A stretch of DNA of 64,000 nt from a bacterium SCSIO 12741 (GTDB taxonomy: Bacteria > Bacteroidota > Bacteroidia > Flavobacteriales_G > Salibacteraceae): contig CP073749.1 of assembly GCA_024398055.1 (NCBI GenBank), forward strand, positions 3,162,594 to 3,226,593. Reading direction: 5' to 3'. Below are positions 10,111 to 18,850 of this stretch, in pieces. The position numbers and the translations under genes are program-made. A model generated the notes under the pieces. The model was not told the origin of the DNA, ran no database searches, and was given only the letters and a program-made list of their open reading frames with translations. Each line of letters starts with the position of its first letter. Position 1 is the first letter of the stretch.

Positions 10111-10118
10111 CGAAATTA
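10111..10118 (-). promoter_or_regulatory. possible -7 box of the transketolase operon
   Basis: On the minus strand the sequence reads TAATTTCG, one base off TAnnTTTG, 18 bases before the chosen start at 10092. It lies inside the alternative longer reading frame, which supports the shorter start. Confidence 0.35.
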
Positions 10119-10144
10119 GGGTATTTACCTCGTTCCTCAGACCA

Positions 10145-10159
10145 TTTGTTAATAACAAA
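10145..10159. promoter_or_regulatory. 15-base palindrome upstream of the transketolase operon
   Basis: TTTGTTA-A-TAACAAA is a perfect 7+1+7 dyad located 26 bases upstream of the putative -7 box. It could be an operator. No regulator is assigned. Confidence 0.3.
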
Positions 10160-10317
10160 GGCGCTTTGCTGAAATTAACCTTTTTGATAAGCTGAAAATC
10201 AAGTGTTTTATCGCTACAACTTGAAAAGTTGAAAACGGGGGAGCTTGGTTGGTTTTATGGGGCTATTGGTTTGATTACGAGGTTGTTTTTGAAATTGAGT
10301 TTTAAATGGAACACGGC

Positions 10318-13239
10318 TCAACTTATAGCTAGCTGAATCAAAACTTCGGTTCCTCTATTTTGTTCACCTTTTCCCACCGAAACGCGATAAGACTTTCCGG
10401 TTTTTTTCGAAAGGAGTTCCAGGCGCTTTTTGGTAATCGACATACCAACAGAAGTGTGGTGTGTTTTTTTAGGCTTCGGCTCGTCGGAAATTCCTACCCC
10501 ATTGTCATGAATTCGAATTTCCAATATTTGCTCGGGTATGATGGCAATGGATAGGGTTACTTTACCCGGTTTTCCGGTAGGAAGGATGCCGTGCCATATG
10601 GCATTTTCAACATAGGGTTGGATAATCATGGCGGGAATCGTGATGTCGAAAATGTCAAGATCCGGATCAATGTTCACTTGAAACTCCAGTTTATTATCAA
10701 ATCTCATTTGCTCAATTTCAAGATAAAGTTTCAAGCGTTCTATTTCGTCTTCCAATTCGATGAAGCCGTTCTTTACTGAAAGCAAATTAAGCCGAATCAG
10801 TCGCGAAAAAAGGCCAAGGTAGCGACTCGATTGCTGAATGTCGTGGTTGTGGATGAAATGCCGAATAGCTGCCAGAGAGTTGTAGATAAAATGGGGATTC
10901 ATCAGCGCTGCCAAGGCCTGTTGTTTGAGCTCTTCGGTTTGCAGTTTTTGGGAGAAAATGCGTTTTCTTCTCTGCAGGTATAGAAAGAAGGTAAGTACCA
11001 AAGCGAAAAAGGAAAGCAGCAGCAACATCAGTTGAAACCAAATTGTTTCGAGGAAGGTTTCCGGAATGTTGAACGAGAACTCAGCCGGATGTTCACTCCA
11101 ATAACCATCTTCGTTTTGGGCCCAAACACGGAACGTATAGTTACCAGGAGAAAGGTTGATAAATCGAGCTTCTTCAGAAGAGGTGTAAACCGTGTCAGAA
11201 TCTTCATCCTCATGACGAATAAGGTAGCGATATCGAATGTTGTTTCCGGCTCTAAATCCTACCCCATGATACTGGATGAGCAGGTTCCTGTCGCCCTTTT
11301 GAAGTTGCGGCGGACCATCCGATTTTTGGATTAATGAATCAGCCACTCTAACCTCACTTAGGTAAATTGGTGGAGGGCTATTATTGGGTTTAACCAGAGC
11401 GTCGTCAAAGTACACCAAGCCATGAGTGGTGGCCAACCATATCTTGCCATTGAATTCTATTATGTCCCATATTTCGTTGGAGGCAAGTCCGTTATGAATA
11501 TTGAGGTTTTGTAGGTTTTCGATCTCAAGTTGATCGGTTAGCGTGAGTTTGCTCAGCCCTCGATTGGTCCCTATAAACAAGGTGTGATCCTGAATGAAGA
11601 GCGTTTTGATATAGTTGCTCAGCAATCCTTCTTTCTCCGTTATGGAGTTGACTTTTTTCGAGCGTTTGTTAAGCAATAAAAGGCCGCTGCCCTTGGTTCC
11701 AATGACCAGATATTCCGGTGTCAATTTCTCCAAGGCCATGATTCTGCTGCCCAGCAGAGAGGAATGTTGCTCCATAGGGATGAGCGAGTCATTTTTCCAT
11801 AGATAAAGTCCATGCGTACTACCTACCCATACCTCATCGCCATCTTCATTAATGGCATTGGTTCTCCACTGAAAATTGAATAAGTCATTTTTGGAATCCA
11901 TAAGGGTAGTTATAGCACCCGTTTTGGGATCGGACCGAAGCTTTAAGAAGCCCAGTCTAAAACCAACATAGATGTCACTTCCGTGGCTGCGGGAATAGAT
12001 AATGGGATCTTTGGCAATGGTACTAGTTGAACGGAATTCTTGAATCTCTGAATTTTGGGTGGGTAGTAGTAGCCGTTCATTTTCCAAGACTTCAAAGGGG
12101 AAGAAGTCGATGGGTTCTGAATGTTTGGGGTAAACCCGTTCGGCTTGATGATGAGTATCAACTTTCCATATCTCTCCCTGGTCGGTTGAAAACCAAAGAT
12201 GGTTCTGATGCTTTCTTAAAGCCGATACCTTTTTGTTGAGGGATGTTGAGTAATCCAGAAGCCTAAAATGGATGGAAGCTGTTTTATGAATTCCTTTGTG
12301 AAAGTCACTAAACCAGTAATTCCCTTCCAAATCTTGACTCATGGAAGTAAGGAAATGGCCCTTCATTAGGTGCTCGTAAGGTTCAGCAAAGTTTCCATGG
12401 CGAAACAGATAAACACCATTTGAACCGCCTAACCAGAAGTTCTGTTCGCGGTCTTCGTATACAAACGACACCGCATCGTTTTCGTCGATTATCTGCTGAC
12501 CGTAACTTAGGATGGAATCTTTATTAAAACGGACGTAATTCCCGTGCTGATCAATGCCTACATATTCCTCCCTTTGCGCTGAATAATGAAAAGTATAGGA
12601 ACGCAATTCCTCATTTGCGGGAAAAGTGAGTTGAATATAAGGACCCGTGCAGGAAACGGAGGGTTGAGCGACGTCGGAGTCTAAATTTTGGCTCTGGTAG
12701 GGTAGGGTGCCTGATGCCTGAATTCGAATCAGTGTGAATTGTTGCGGTCTGTCCTCATTCAATCTGTTTTTACAGGGATCGAATACCCGTACAAAGTTTC
12801 CGCCCTCTTTTTCTCGATACAGCGCATTTAAGTACCAGTCAAAAATCCATTTTCTATTTTCAGTATCGCAGCAAAAGAATTCGCCTCTTCCTGGATTATA
12901 GCTGGTGTCTTTTGAATAAAGGAAGGGATGTATTTGCTGGTTTTCAATATAGCTGATGTCGTTTTCCAAGGAGGTAATCCAAATTCGATCGTTGGGCCCC
13001 TTTCTCAATTCCAACAAGGTATTTGATTTTCCCGGGAGGCCGTTTTGGATGGTATAGGTTTTAAACTCTTTTCCGTCGTACCGGGATAATCCGTATTCGG
13101 ATGCGATCCAGACATAGCCATCGGCTCCGGTTACCACATAATGGGTTTCTGAAGAAGATAGTTCTGAGTTGGTCGAGTACAACGTCGAGATAAGGCGTTG
13201 AGCATTTCCCGATAGAAATCCCAATACCGCAAACAACAC
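10318..13239 (-). CDS. propeller-sensor histidine kinase (Reg_prop / Y_Y_Y / LytS-type)
   Basis: This 973-residue protein has a periplasmic sensor of two-component-regulator propeller repeats (about residues 25-640; repeats such as VWIASEYGLSRYDG and IWLATTHGLVYFD). A Y_Y_Y domain follows (about 650-720), then one membrane helix (about 730-755), a LytS-type histidine kinase core with PHFIYNS near residue 783 (phospho-acceptor His) and an ATPase domain (YVENAIWHG, DNGVGIS). It should phosphorylate the LytTR regulator encoded immediately upstream. The first standard start is GTG at 13239, which leaves a short signal peptide without positive charge. In-frame codons further up (IKPLKIGL) would complete it but offer only non-standard starts. 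Confidence 0.9.
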   Translation of the reverse strand: MLFAVLGFLSGNAQRLISTLYSTNSELSSSETHYVVTGADGYVWIASEYGLSRYDGKEFKTYTIQNGLPGKSNTLLELRKGPNDRIWITSLENDISYIENQQIHPFLYSKDTSYNPGRGEFFCCDTENRKWIFDWYLNALYREKEGGNFVRVFDPCKNRLNEDRPQQFTLIRIQASGTLPYQSQNLDSDVAQPSVSCTGPYIQLTFPANEELRSYTFHYSAQREEYVGIDQHGNYVRFNKDSILSYGQQIIDENDAVSFVYEDREQNFWLGGSNGVYLFRHGNFAEPYEHLMKGHFLTSMSQDLEGNYWFSDFHKGIHKTASIHFRLLDYSTSLNKKVSALRKHQNHLWFSTDQGEIWKVDTHHQAERVYPKHSEPIDFFPFEVLENERLLLPTQNSEIQEFRSTSTIAKDPIIYSRSHGSDIYVGFRLGFLKLRSDPKTGAITTLMDSKNDLFNFQWRTNAINEDGDEVWVGSTHGLYLWKNDSLIPMEQHSSLLGSRIMALEKLTPEYLVIGTKGSGLLLLNKRSKKVNSITEKEGLLSNYIKTLFIQDHTLFIGTNRGLSKLTLTDQLEIENLQNLNIHNGLASNEIWDIIEFNGKIWLATTHGLVYFDDALVKPNNSPPPIYLSEVRVADSLIQKSDGPPQLQKGDRNLLIQYHGVGFRAGNNIRYRYLIRHEDEDSDTVYTSSEEARFINLSPGNYTFRVWAQNEDGYWSEHPAEFSFNIPETFLETIWFQLMLLLLSFFALVLTFFLYLQRRKRIFSQKLQTEELKQQALAALMNPHFIYNSLAAIRHFIHNHDIQQSSRYLGLFSRLIRLNLLSVKNGFIELEDEIERLKLYLEIEQMRFDNKLEFQVNIDPDLDIFDITIPAMIIQPYVENAIWHGILPTGKPGKVTLSIAIIPEQILEIRIHDNGVGISDEPKPKKTHHTSVGMSITKKRLELLSKKTGKSYRVSVGKGEQNRGTEVLIQLAIS

Positions 13240-13258
13240 CAGCCCTATTTTCAGAGGT

Positions 13259-14017
13259 TTAATAGCTGTAGCCTTTCATTTTCTGAATCAAAAAGCTGAC
13301 CCTTCTCCGAGAAACTGGCAAACGCTTTCCATTGCTCATTTTAAGCTCATTTCCGGCGTGCGAAAACTCCTTGATATGCTGGAGGTTAACGCAATAGGAA
13401 CGATGAATGCGAATAAAATCGTCACCCAATACAGACTCAAAAGATCGAATGGTTTTGGCCAATACGATACTCGTTCCATCTTCCAGATGAAAGGTAGTGT
13501 AGTTGCTCGTTGCTGAAAGCAATACAATTTGCCGGATTTCAATCATGCTCAATTTGTTGAGATGAGGCAGGCAAATTTTTTCAGGAGCCTTTTTTTGAGC
13601 AACGGATTCTATCAAATGTTCCAATGCGTGCTGGTATTCGAATCGAATGTGTTTTCTCTGATCATAGAGTTCTTTGGTATGGCTCACGGTTTCCTTCAGT
13701 TCGTCGTGATCCACGGGTTTCATTAGATATCCTGTAGGGCCGGCTTTAATGGCTCTAAGGGCATATTCTTCATGGGCCGTGACGAATATGACAAACAAGT
13801 CCTTCAGGTTAATGGCATCCAGTAACTCGAAACCATTTTTTTGAGGCATCTGGATGTCCAGAAAAAGCACCTCAGGGCAATAGTCATCCCAAATTTCTAC
13901 CGCTCGATCCACTGATTCAGCCACTTGAATTTCAGTAATTTCCGGGCAATTGTGTTTTAATAAAGAAGATAGATCGTTTCTGCAAAGCGTTTCGTCATCA
14001 ACCAATAAGGCTCTCAT
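13259..14017 (-). CDS. LytTR-family response regulator
   Basis: The 252-residue protein has a receiver domain (about residues 1-120) with acidic pocket VDDE, phospho-acceptor Asp in FLDIQMP and the later conserved Thr and Lys (VTAHE, MKPVD). A LytTR DNA-binding domain (about 145-250) follows, including FIRIHRSYCVNL. It is first in an operon with the propeller kinase, whose start is 19 bases after this stop, so the two form a cognate pair. Targets are unknown; the neighbouring T9SS cargo gene is a candidate by position only. Confidence 0.93.
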   Translation of the reverse strand: MRALLVDDETLCRNDLSSLLKHNCPEITEIQVAESVDRAVEIWDDYCPEVLFLDIQMPQKNGFELLDAINLKDLFVIFVTAHEEYALRAIKAGPTGYLMKPVDHDELKETVSHTKELYDQRKHIRFEYQHALEHLIESVAQKKAPEKICLPHLNKLSMIEIRQIVLLSATSNYTTFHLEDGTSIVLAKTIRSFESVLGDDFIRIHRSYCVNLQHIKEFSHAGNELKMSNGKRLPVSRRRVSFLIQKMKGYSY

Positions 14018-14396
14018 AGATTCTGCTCGTAGTTAAGGTCTTAGTTCGTGAAATTAACCCATTTTTCGAAGTCCATGAAGTCTTCCGAAAGGATCCATCC
14101 TTTGGTGGGAAATTCTTAATCATGGATACTGTTTGAAGAGTAAACTTTCGAGTAAGGCTGTAGGAGGAATAACTCCTTTGGCGAATGGGGGTTGAGTTTA
14201 ATGCCTCTGTTTTCTGAACCTGACAGATAATCAATGGACTTGCGGTTTCATTGGAAGTATTCGGACTTTTCGAAGGCCTATGAGCGGGTTGATGAATGGG
14301 GGTAAATGAAAAACAGGTTACAGGAGACTTTTTACCTGGGAGTAAATGCTCTCCTGCAACCTGATCCATAATGCCTTAGCAACTAATTAAAGGGTG
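14018..14396. other. 379-base intergenic region
   Basis: It holds the upstream region of the LytTR gene and the terminator of the T9SS cargo gene. A 123-codon open frame on the minus strand (13998-14369) has Ser/Thr/Pro-biased, non-protein-like composition and overlaps the regulator start, so it is not called. Confidence 0.6.
14309..14363 (-). terminator. terminator of the T9SS cargo gene
   Basis: Arms CAGGTTACAGGAGA (14314-14327) and TCTCCTGCAACCTG (14350-14363) pair over 14 positions with one mismatch. On the minus strand the hairpin is followed by five T residues, 33 bases past the stop codon. Confidence 0.6.
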
Positions 14397-15125
14397 TTAT
14401 TTAACGATTTTGGTAAAGCTAAAGGTTCCGTCCGTATAGGTGAAACGAACGTAGTAGGTGCCATTTTCAAGGTCTCCGGTTTGCAGGTTTCCAGAGGGGT
14501 GACTATCTGAAACCACTACATGACCACCACTATTTAGTATTTCGACTTTGCTAATGTTTTCACTTTGCTCCCAACTGATGTGATCAAAGGTAGGGTTAGG
14601 GTGAACTGAAATTCCACGGAATGGATCATCGGGACAAGCTGGAACATAGAATTGAACCCGCTTATTCACACATACGCCGATCTTGTTGCCATCACTATCA
14701 TATAGCGTGATGTCAAAGTTGGCCGATTGCCATCCCGGACTGCATACCGCCATATTAAAAGTCGGAACTGGACCAGTACCTGTAGAAACCGGAGAAGAGC
14801 AAGTGTGACAGTTGCCCAATGTACCTCCCGAGTTTACGGTGATGTTGGTAAATGCCGTAGAGAAGACCGGTGATCGATCCAATTGGGATTTACAGGGTTT
14901 GTGCAGGATTTCAAAGACATTATCCAGGTTTCCGTTGCAGCTATCAAAGCATACCGGGAAAAATTTAGGAACAACTTCAAATTCGAAACAACAATCGTAA
15001 CATATAATCACGGTGTCGCAAACAATTTCGGCTTGATGTTCCTGGACAACTTCAAATCCTTTTTGGCCAAAAGAGGCTGTTGAGAATAGAAGGAAAAATA
15101 ATAGAATGCTGATGGTACTTTTCAT
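14397..15125 (-). CDS. cysteine-rich secreted protein with T9SS type A sorting domain
   Basis: A signal peptide (about residues 1-20, ending TASFG) leads into a roughly 145-residue region with 12 cysteines (ICYDCC, PVCFDSC, NCHTC and others). A C-terminal T9SS type A sorting domain follows (about 165-242; HPNPTFDHI near its start, NGTYYVRF and FTKIVK at the end). Such domains direct cargo across the outer membrane by the type IX system and are usually cleaved. The cysteine-rich part matches no family I know. It is monocistronic, with a hairpin terminator downstream. Confidence 0.88.
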   Translation of the reverse strand: MKSTISILLFFLLFSTASFGQKGFEVVQEHQAEIVCDTVIICYDCCFEFEVVPKFFPVCFDSCNGNLDNVFEILHKPCKSQLDRSPVFSTAFTNITVNSGGTLGNCHTCSSPVSTGTGPVPTFNMAVCSPGWQSANFDITLYDSDGNKIGVCVNKRVQFYVPACPDDPFRGISVHPNPTFDHISWEQSENISKVEILNSGGHVVVSDSHPSGNLQTGDLENGTYYVRFTYTDGTFSFTKIVK

Positions 15126-15844
15126 AGTTTGAGTTTTGTAGCAAGCTGAAATAGAGCCTGCTGAGGTTAAAAGATTGCGCTAATGCATTAAGGTGTTTAT
15201 TCGTTGAATAGGATGATCGCCTGTTTTGATTGTCGATCATTCCCTTTCAGTCAGGGTTTCATCGATTCCCGGCAAACTTTGGAGTGGACAGCTTCATGGA
15301 TGTAGGGGATTTGAAACAATCTCCATTTTAGATCCGGTGTCAGATCAATAGAAGTTGTTCTGGGCCCTAATGAGCTATCAATGGACGATTCAGTGGATGG
15401 GTAGAAGTCTACGGGAATGCTTGTTCATGTTCTCGCTGGGTGGGTGAATGAGCAAGAAAATAAAAATCGGGTACTGTTCTTCTTTGGGGCTCCTTCTCAT
15501 AGTATAAGATTTACGTTTAGCTATTTTCCGTAGCAGTCGTCATAATCTGATAGGTCAAATATGATAGTAACCTGGAACCGAAAAAATACCCATCAAGAAT
15601 GCGGTATTTTTAACTTTTAGTTTGGTAGTTCTGGTCGAGTAAGTGGGAAATTGGAAATGAGGGAATGCAATGCTCAATTCTCGGTTTTTTTTGAGCCACA
15701 TTTATAGAGGGTAAAAACAACGAAGACCAATCCTACCTGAAAATTGGTCTTCGCAGAAATGAGTTAGGTGGTTTTCTGGCCATTCGCGAATGCGGGACAA
15801 TCTAAGTCATCCACGTGCAAACATCCAAGACCGGGTTATTGAAG
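15126..15844. other. 719-base region without a recognisable gene
   Basis: This is the longest gene-free stretch in the window. It contains a hairpin terminator near 15.7 kb for the minus-strand gene that ends at 15845. No tRNA, canonical promoter, repeat or credible protein was seen in the rest. A short non-coding RNA cannot be excluded by eye. Confidence 0.6.
15714..15753 (-). terminator. rho-independent terminator
   Basis: A perfect 11-base-pair stem, CGAAGACCAAT (15721-15731) with ATTGGTCTTCG (15743-15753), is followed on the minus strand by TTGTTTTTAC. It lies about 90 bases past the stop of the gene at 15845-16495. Confidence 0.75.
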
Positions 15845-16495
15845 TTATTTCTTCTTTTTCTTAGGGAAATTGTCATCGATGTAGATGGCAGCTTCCTTTC
15901 CACATTTGGCAAAAGATTCATTAACCCGTTGATAGGTCGCATACCAATCCGAAGCATCAATCCAACCCGATCCCGAAGGAACTCCAGGACAGTTCGTTAA
16001 ACGCATGCTGAAAAGCAGGTCTCCGGCTTCATTGTAGAACTCCACTCGGGCGGTTAGCAGTGCTTCACCCATGCGGCGTCCTTTTTTCCAACCCAATTCC
16101 AGTTTCTCAGGAATAACCCTTACTTCACCTTCCACTTGATCCATATAACTTTCAGTCGCAATCATAATTTGACGGCTACCGAGAAGGATCTTATTAAAGG
16201 ATACGCTAAACTTCGTAGGGTAGGTTTTAGCCTTTTTGGCTTCGTATTGCTTTTCCCAGGATTCTGCTTTTTGCTCCGATTCTTTGGCTATTTCTTCCTC
16301 GATTTTGTACTTGTAATCCGATTCCGATCCTAAGGAAACTTTGCGCTCCGTTATCTGAAGATCAGCATAATCCACATTGAGTTCCCAGAACTTTATGGAC
16401 ATCATGTCTTCAATAGATCCAGACAAAACTTCAACGTCTTGAGCCTGCGATCCGAGGATGGTTAAAGAAAGTAGGAGAGTGAGAATTGTTTTCAT
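15845..16495 (-). CDS. secreted protein of unknown function, paralogue of the next gene upstream
   Basis: This 216-residue protein has a signal peptide (about residues 1-18, ending GSQAQ), a charged helical insert rich in Glu and Lys (about 60-95) and a lysine-only end (KKKKK). It aligns along its length with the product of 16564-17184: SGSIEDMMSIKFWELNVDY matches EGSMKDIKSIKSWNVVFNY, and ARVEFYNEAGDLLFSM matches TTITFKDADGKVLLVL. The two therefore arose by tandem duplication. I do not recognise the family. A terminator lies between them, so this copy depends on read-through or on an unseen promoter. Confidence 0.8.
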   Translation of the reverse strand: MKTILTLLLSLTILGSQAQDVEVLSGSIEDMMSIKFWELNVDYADLQITERKVSLGSESDYKYKIEEEIAKESEQKAESWEKQYEAKKAKTYPTKFSVSFNKILLGSRQIMIATESYMDQVEGEVRVIPEKLELGWKKGRRMGEALLTARVEFYNEAGDLLFSMRLTNCPGVPSGSGWIDASDWYATYQRVNESFAKCGKEAAIYIDDNFPKKKKK

Positions 16496-16510
16496 GGTTC
16501 AATAGGGGTT

Positions 16511-16536
16511 AAAAAAAGCAGGCCGAAGCCTGCTTT
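16511..16536 (-). terminator. terminator with a UUCG tetraloop
   Basis: On the minus strand a 9-base-pair stem AAAGCAGGC/GCCTGCTTT encloses a TTCG loop (a stable UUCG tetraloop in RNA) and is followed by a T run. It lies between the two paralogous secreted-protein genes. Confidence 0.85.
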
Positions 16537-16563
16537 CAAAATTCATGTTATGATTGCTAAGGC

Positions 16564-17184
16564 TTATTTGTAAGCACCTTTGGCTACCATTTTTCCAACA
16601 GCCAATCCAGTTTGACGGTAAGAAGCTGACAAACGATCGCTTGCTTTGTAACCAGCGCTACTGTATGCGCTTCCGCCACCTTGAACAGCCCCTTGAGCTT
16701 TGTCCACTTCCAATACCAACAGTACTTTGCCATCCGCATCTTTAAAGGTGATGGTAGTCGTAATCTTGGCAGGCTTAACACCACCAGTTGGCATACGCCA
16801 TCCCATGTAAGACCAAGTTGTTAGTACTTCGATGGTTCCGTCACCCGTACCAGGCTCACAGGTTACACCAAATTTTTTCTGAAGGGACTTGTTCATCCCG
16901 GTACAATAGCTCTGTGGAAACAAGCTCTCTTTGCTTTCATTCCATTCCAGGTACCAAGCATCACCTGTACCAGCTTCCTTGTCGTTTTTCTCTTTTTTCT
17001 TTTCTTCAATCCATTCCGCTTCACTTCCGTGTTTGTCGGTTACCCATCCATCGTAGTTGAATACTACATTCCAGGATTTAATGGATTTGATGTCTTTCAT
17101 CGAGCCTTCTTTAACGGCGATTTTCTGAGCGCTTACCGCACCTACGATAAGGGTTAAGGTAAAAAGTGCAATTAGTTTTTTCAT
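16564..17184 (-). CDS. secreted protein of unknown function, paralogue of the next gene downstream
   Basis: The 206-residue product has a clear signal peptide (about residues 1-20, MKKLIALF start, cleavage after AVSAQ). The mature part pairs with the protein encoded at 15845-16495: a start block with SIKSW, a Lys/Glu-rich middle, a beta-rich block around TTITFKDADGKVLLVLEVDK, and an Ala/Ser/Tyr-rich helical end. ATG at 17184 is preferred to the adjacent TTG at 17187. No known domain was recognised. Two cysteines remain in the mature region. It is probably periplasmic or outer-membrane-associated. Confidence 0.82.
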   Translation of the reverse strand: MKKLIALFTLTLIVGAVSAQKIAVKEGSMKDIKSIKSWNVVFNYDGWVTDKHGSEAEWIEEKKKEKNDKEAGTGDAWYLEWNESKESLFPQSYCTGMNKSLQKKFGVTCEPGTGDGTIEVLTTWSYMGWRMPTGGVKPAKITTTITFKDADGKVLLVLEVDKAQGAVQGGGSAYSSAGYKASDRLSASYRQTGLAVGKMVAKGAYK

Positions 17185-17401
17185 CAATTATTGTTTTTGC
17201 GTGTGTTTATTGGGGGGTGCTAATTTAGTTTTTTTTCATGGGTTATAAAATGACGGAATCCCCCTAACAAAATGCGGGCCATTGAGAATTTTGAATTTTG
17301 ATTCCCTTAGCTATTGGGTGAATTTTGAAGGACGATAATTTAAGATTTGAAATTGTCCCTTAACATTTAAGATTTACACCAGTTTATTCAGATAGCCTAC
17401 T

Positions 17402-17409
17402 TAAATTTG
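17402..17409 (+). promoter_or_regulatory. -7 box of ychF (TAAATTTG)
   Basis: TAAATTTG is an exact TAnnTTTG match, 24 bases before the ATG at 17434. An in-frame TTG at 17407 lies inside the box, so it cannot be the start. Confidence 0.6.
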
Positions 17410-17433
17410 CAGCCCAATAAAAATGACGATCGT

Positions 17434-18531
17434 ATGGCTTTGAAATGTGGTATTGTAGGACTTCCAAATGTTGGAAAATCAACTTTGTTTAATTGTTTGT
17501 CCAGTGCGAAAGCACAATCGGCCAATTTCCCTTTCTGTACCATTGAGCCAAATGTAGGTGTCATCACCGTTCCTGATGAGCGGTTGACTAAGCTTTCTGA
17601 GCTGGTTAATCCTGAGAAAATTGTTCCTACTACCGTAGAAATCGTTGACATTGCCGGATTGGTTAAAGGAGCCAGCAAGGGAGAAGGATTGGGAAATCAA
17701 TTCCTGGGAAATATTCGGGAATGTAACGCCATCATCCATGTGTTGCGTTGTTTTGAAGATGATAACATCGTTCACGTTGATGGTTCCGTAGATCCTATTC
17801 GCGACAAAGAAGTAATCGATCTGGAATTGCAACTTAAAGATCTCGAGACGGTAGACAAAGCCTTGGATAAAGCCCGTAAAATGGCTCGTACCGGTGACAA
17901 GGATGCCAAGAAAGTAGTGGAAGTTATCGAGGTGTATAAGTCTCATTTGGAATCCGGAAAGTCGGCTCGAAGTGTGCCTTTGGAAGATAAGCAGAAAGAA
18001 CTGGCCGGCGATATGCAATTGCTTACCGATAAGCCCGTATTGTACGTATGCAATGTGGACGAAAGTTCTGCGGCCAATGGGAATGAATATACCCAACGTG
18101 TAGAAGAAATGGTGAAGGATGAGAATTGCCAGGTCCTTTATCTCTGCGCAGCCATTGAGTCCGATATTTCTGAATTGGACACTTACGACGAAAAGCAGAT
18201 GTTTCTGGAAGAATTGGGCTTGGAAGAGCCAGGTGTAAATAAGCTGATTAAATCGGCTTACCAGTTACTCGACTTGGAAACCTACTTTACCGCTGGTGTC
18301 AAAGAAGTTCGTGCCTGGACTATCAATAGAGGCACAAAAGCTCCTCAAGCTGCCGCAGTAATCCATACCGATTTCGAAAAAGGATTTATCCGTGCCGAAG
18401 TGATCAAATACAACGATTTCGTTGAATTCGGTTCTGAATCGGGTTGTAGAGATGCCGGAAAGCTAAATGTGGAAGGAAAGGAATACGTTGTGGAAGATGG
18501 CGACGTGATGCATTTCCGTTTCAACGTGTAG
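17434..18531 (+). CDS. ychF: redox-regulated ATPase YchF (Obg-family, OLA1-like)
   Basis: The 365-residue protein has the Obg-family P-loop GLPNVGKSTLFN at about residues 8-19, the G3-like DIAGLVKGASKGEGLGN, and NVDE in the position of NKxD, which is the change that makes YchF prefer ATP to GTP. The C-terminal TGS domain (about 280-365) ends with HFRFNV. Length matches the usual 363-366 residues. YchF binds ribosomes and affects stress translation. ATG at 17434 (MALKCG) is chosen because the upstream TTG falls inside the promoter box. It appears monocistronic and is followed by a tandem repeat. Confidence 0.97.
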   Translation: MALKCGIVGLPNVGKSTLFNCLSSAKAQSANFPFCTIEPNVGVITVPDERLTKLSELVNPEKIVPTTVEIVDIAGLVKGASKGEGLGNQFLGNIRECNAIIHVLRCFEDDNIVHVDGSVDPIRDKEVIDLELQLKDLETVDKALDKARKMARTGDKDAKKVVEVIEVYKSHLESGKSARSVPLEDKQKELAGDMQLLTDKPVLYVCNVDESSAANGNEYTQRVEEMVKDENCQVLYLCAAIESDISELDTYDEKQMFLEELGLEEPGVNKLIKSAYQLLDLETYFTAGVKEVRAWTINRGTKAPQAAAVIHTDFEKGFIRAEVIKYNDFVEFGSESGCRDAGKLNVEGKEYVVEDGDVMHFRFNV

Positions 18532-18538
18532 GAGATTT

Positions 18539-18611
18539 TCAATCTTCAATCTGCGGTCATTAATCTTTAATCTGCAGTCATCAATCTTCAATTTTCAGTC
18601 ATTACTCTTTA
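18539..18611 (+). repeat. 3.5 copies of a 21-base tandem repeat
   Basis: Three units of exactly 21 bases (18539-18559, 18560-18580, 18581-18601) and a 10-base partial copy share the pattern TCAATCTTCAATYTKCRGTCA. They begin 8 bases after the ychF stop. A related A/T-rich sequence in inverse orientation occurs near 18695-18725. The rest of the 319-base gap to parE shows no gene. Confidence 0.8.
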
Positions 18612-18850
18612 CCTTAGAGTTTAGGTGGCTATTCGAATCTTATTCAAGGTGATTTTGAACCTCGATTTCCGTAGGTGAGGAATGGAATTCCTAAAAATTG
18701 AGAATTGAAAATTGAACGTTCATAATTCACTCCAATCGGTGTATAACACTGTGGAAAACAAAATGCCTTAATCCCTTATAGGCAGTGCTGTTTCTTCTAA
18801 ATTTAGAGTTTCAACGACGGGTGCTTTTCGTACCTGGATTATTTTCTTTT

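Noticed and set aside
13998-14369. 123-codon open frame on the minus strand upstream of the LytTR gene
   Set aside because: It overlaps the regulator start, has Ser/Thr/Pro-biased composition unlike a protein, and contains the terminator hairpin of the next gene.
18695-18725. A/T-rich inverse repeats near the 21-base tandem repeat, considered as a CRISPR remnant or an insertion-sequence end
   Set aside because: Units are directly adjacent without unique spacers, and there is no transposase or cas gene nearby.
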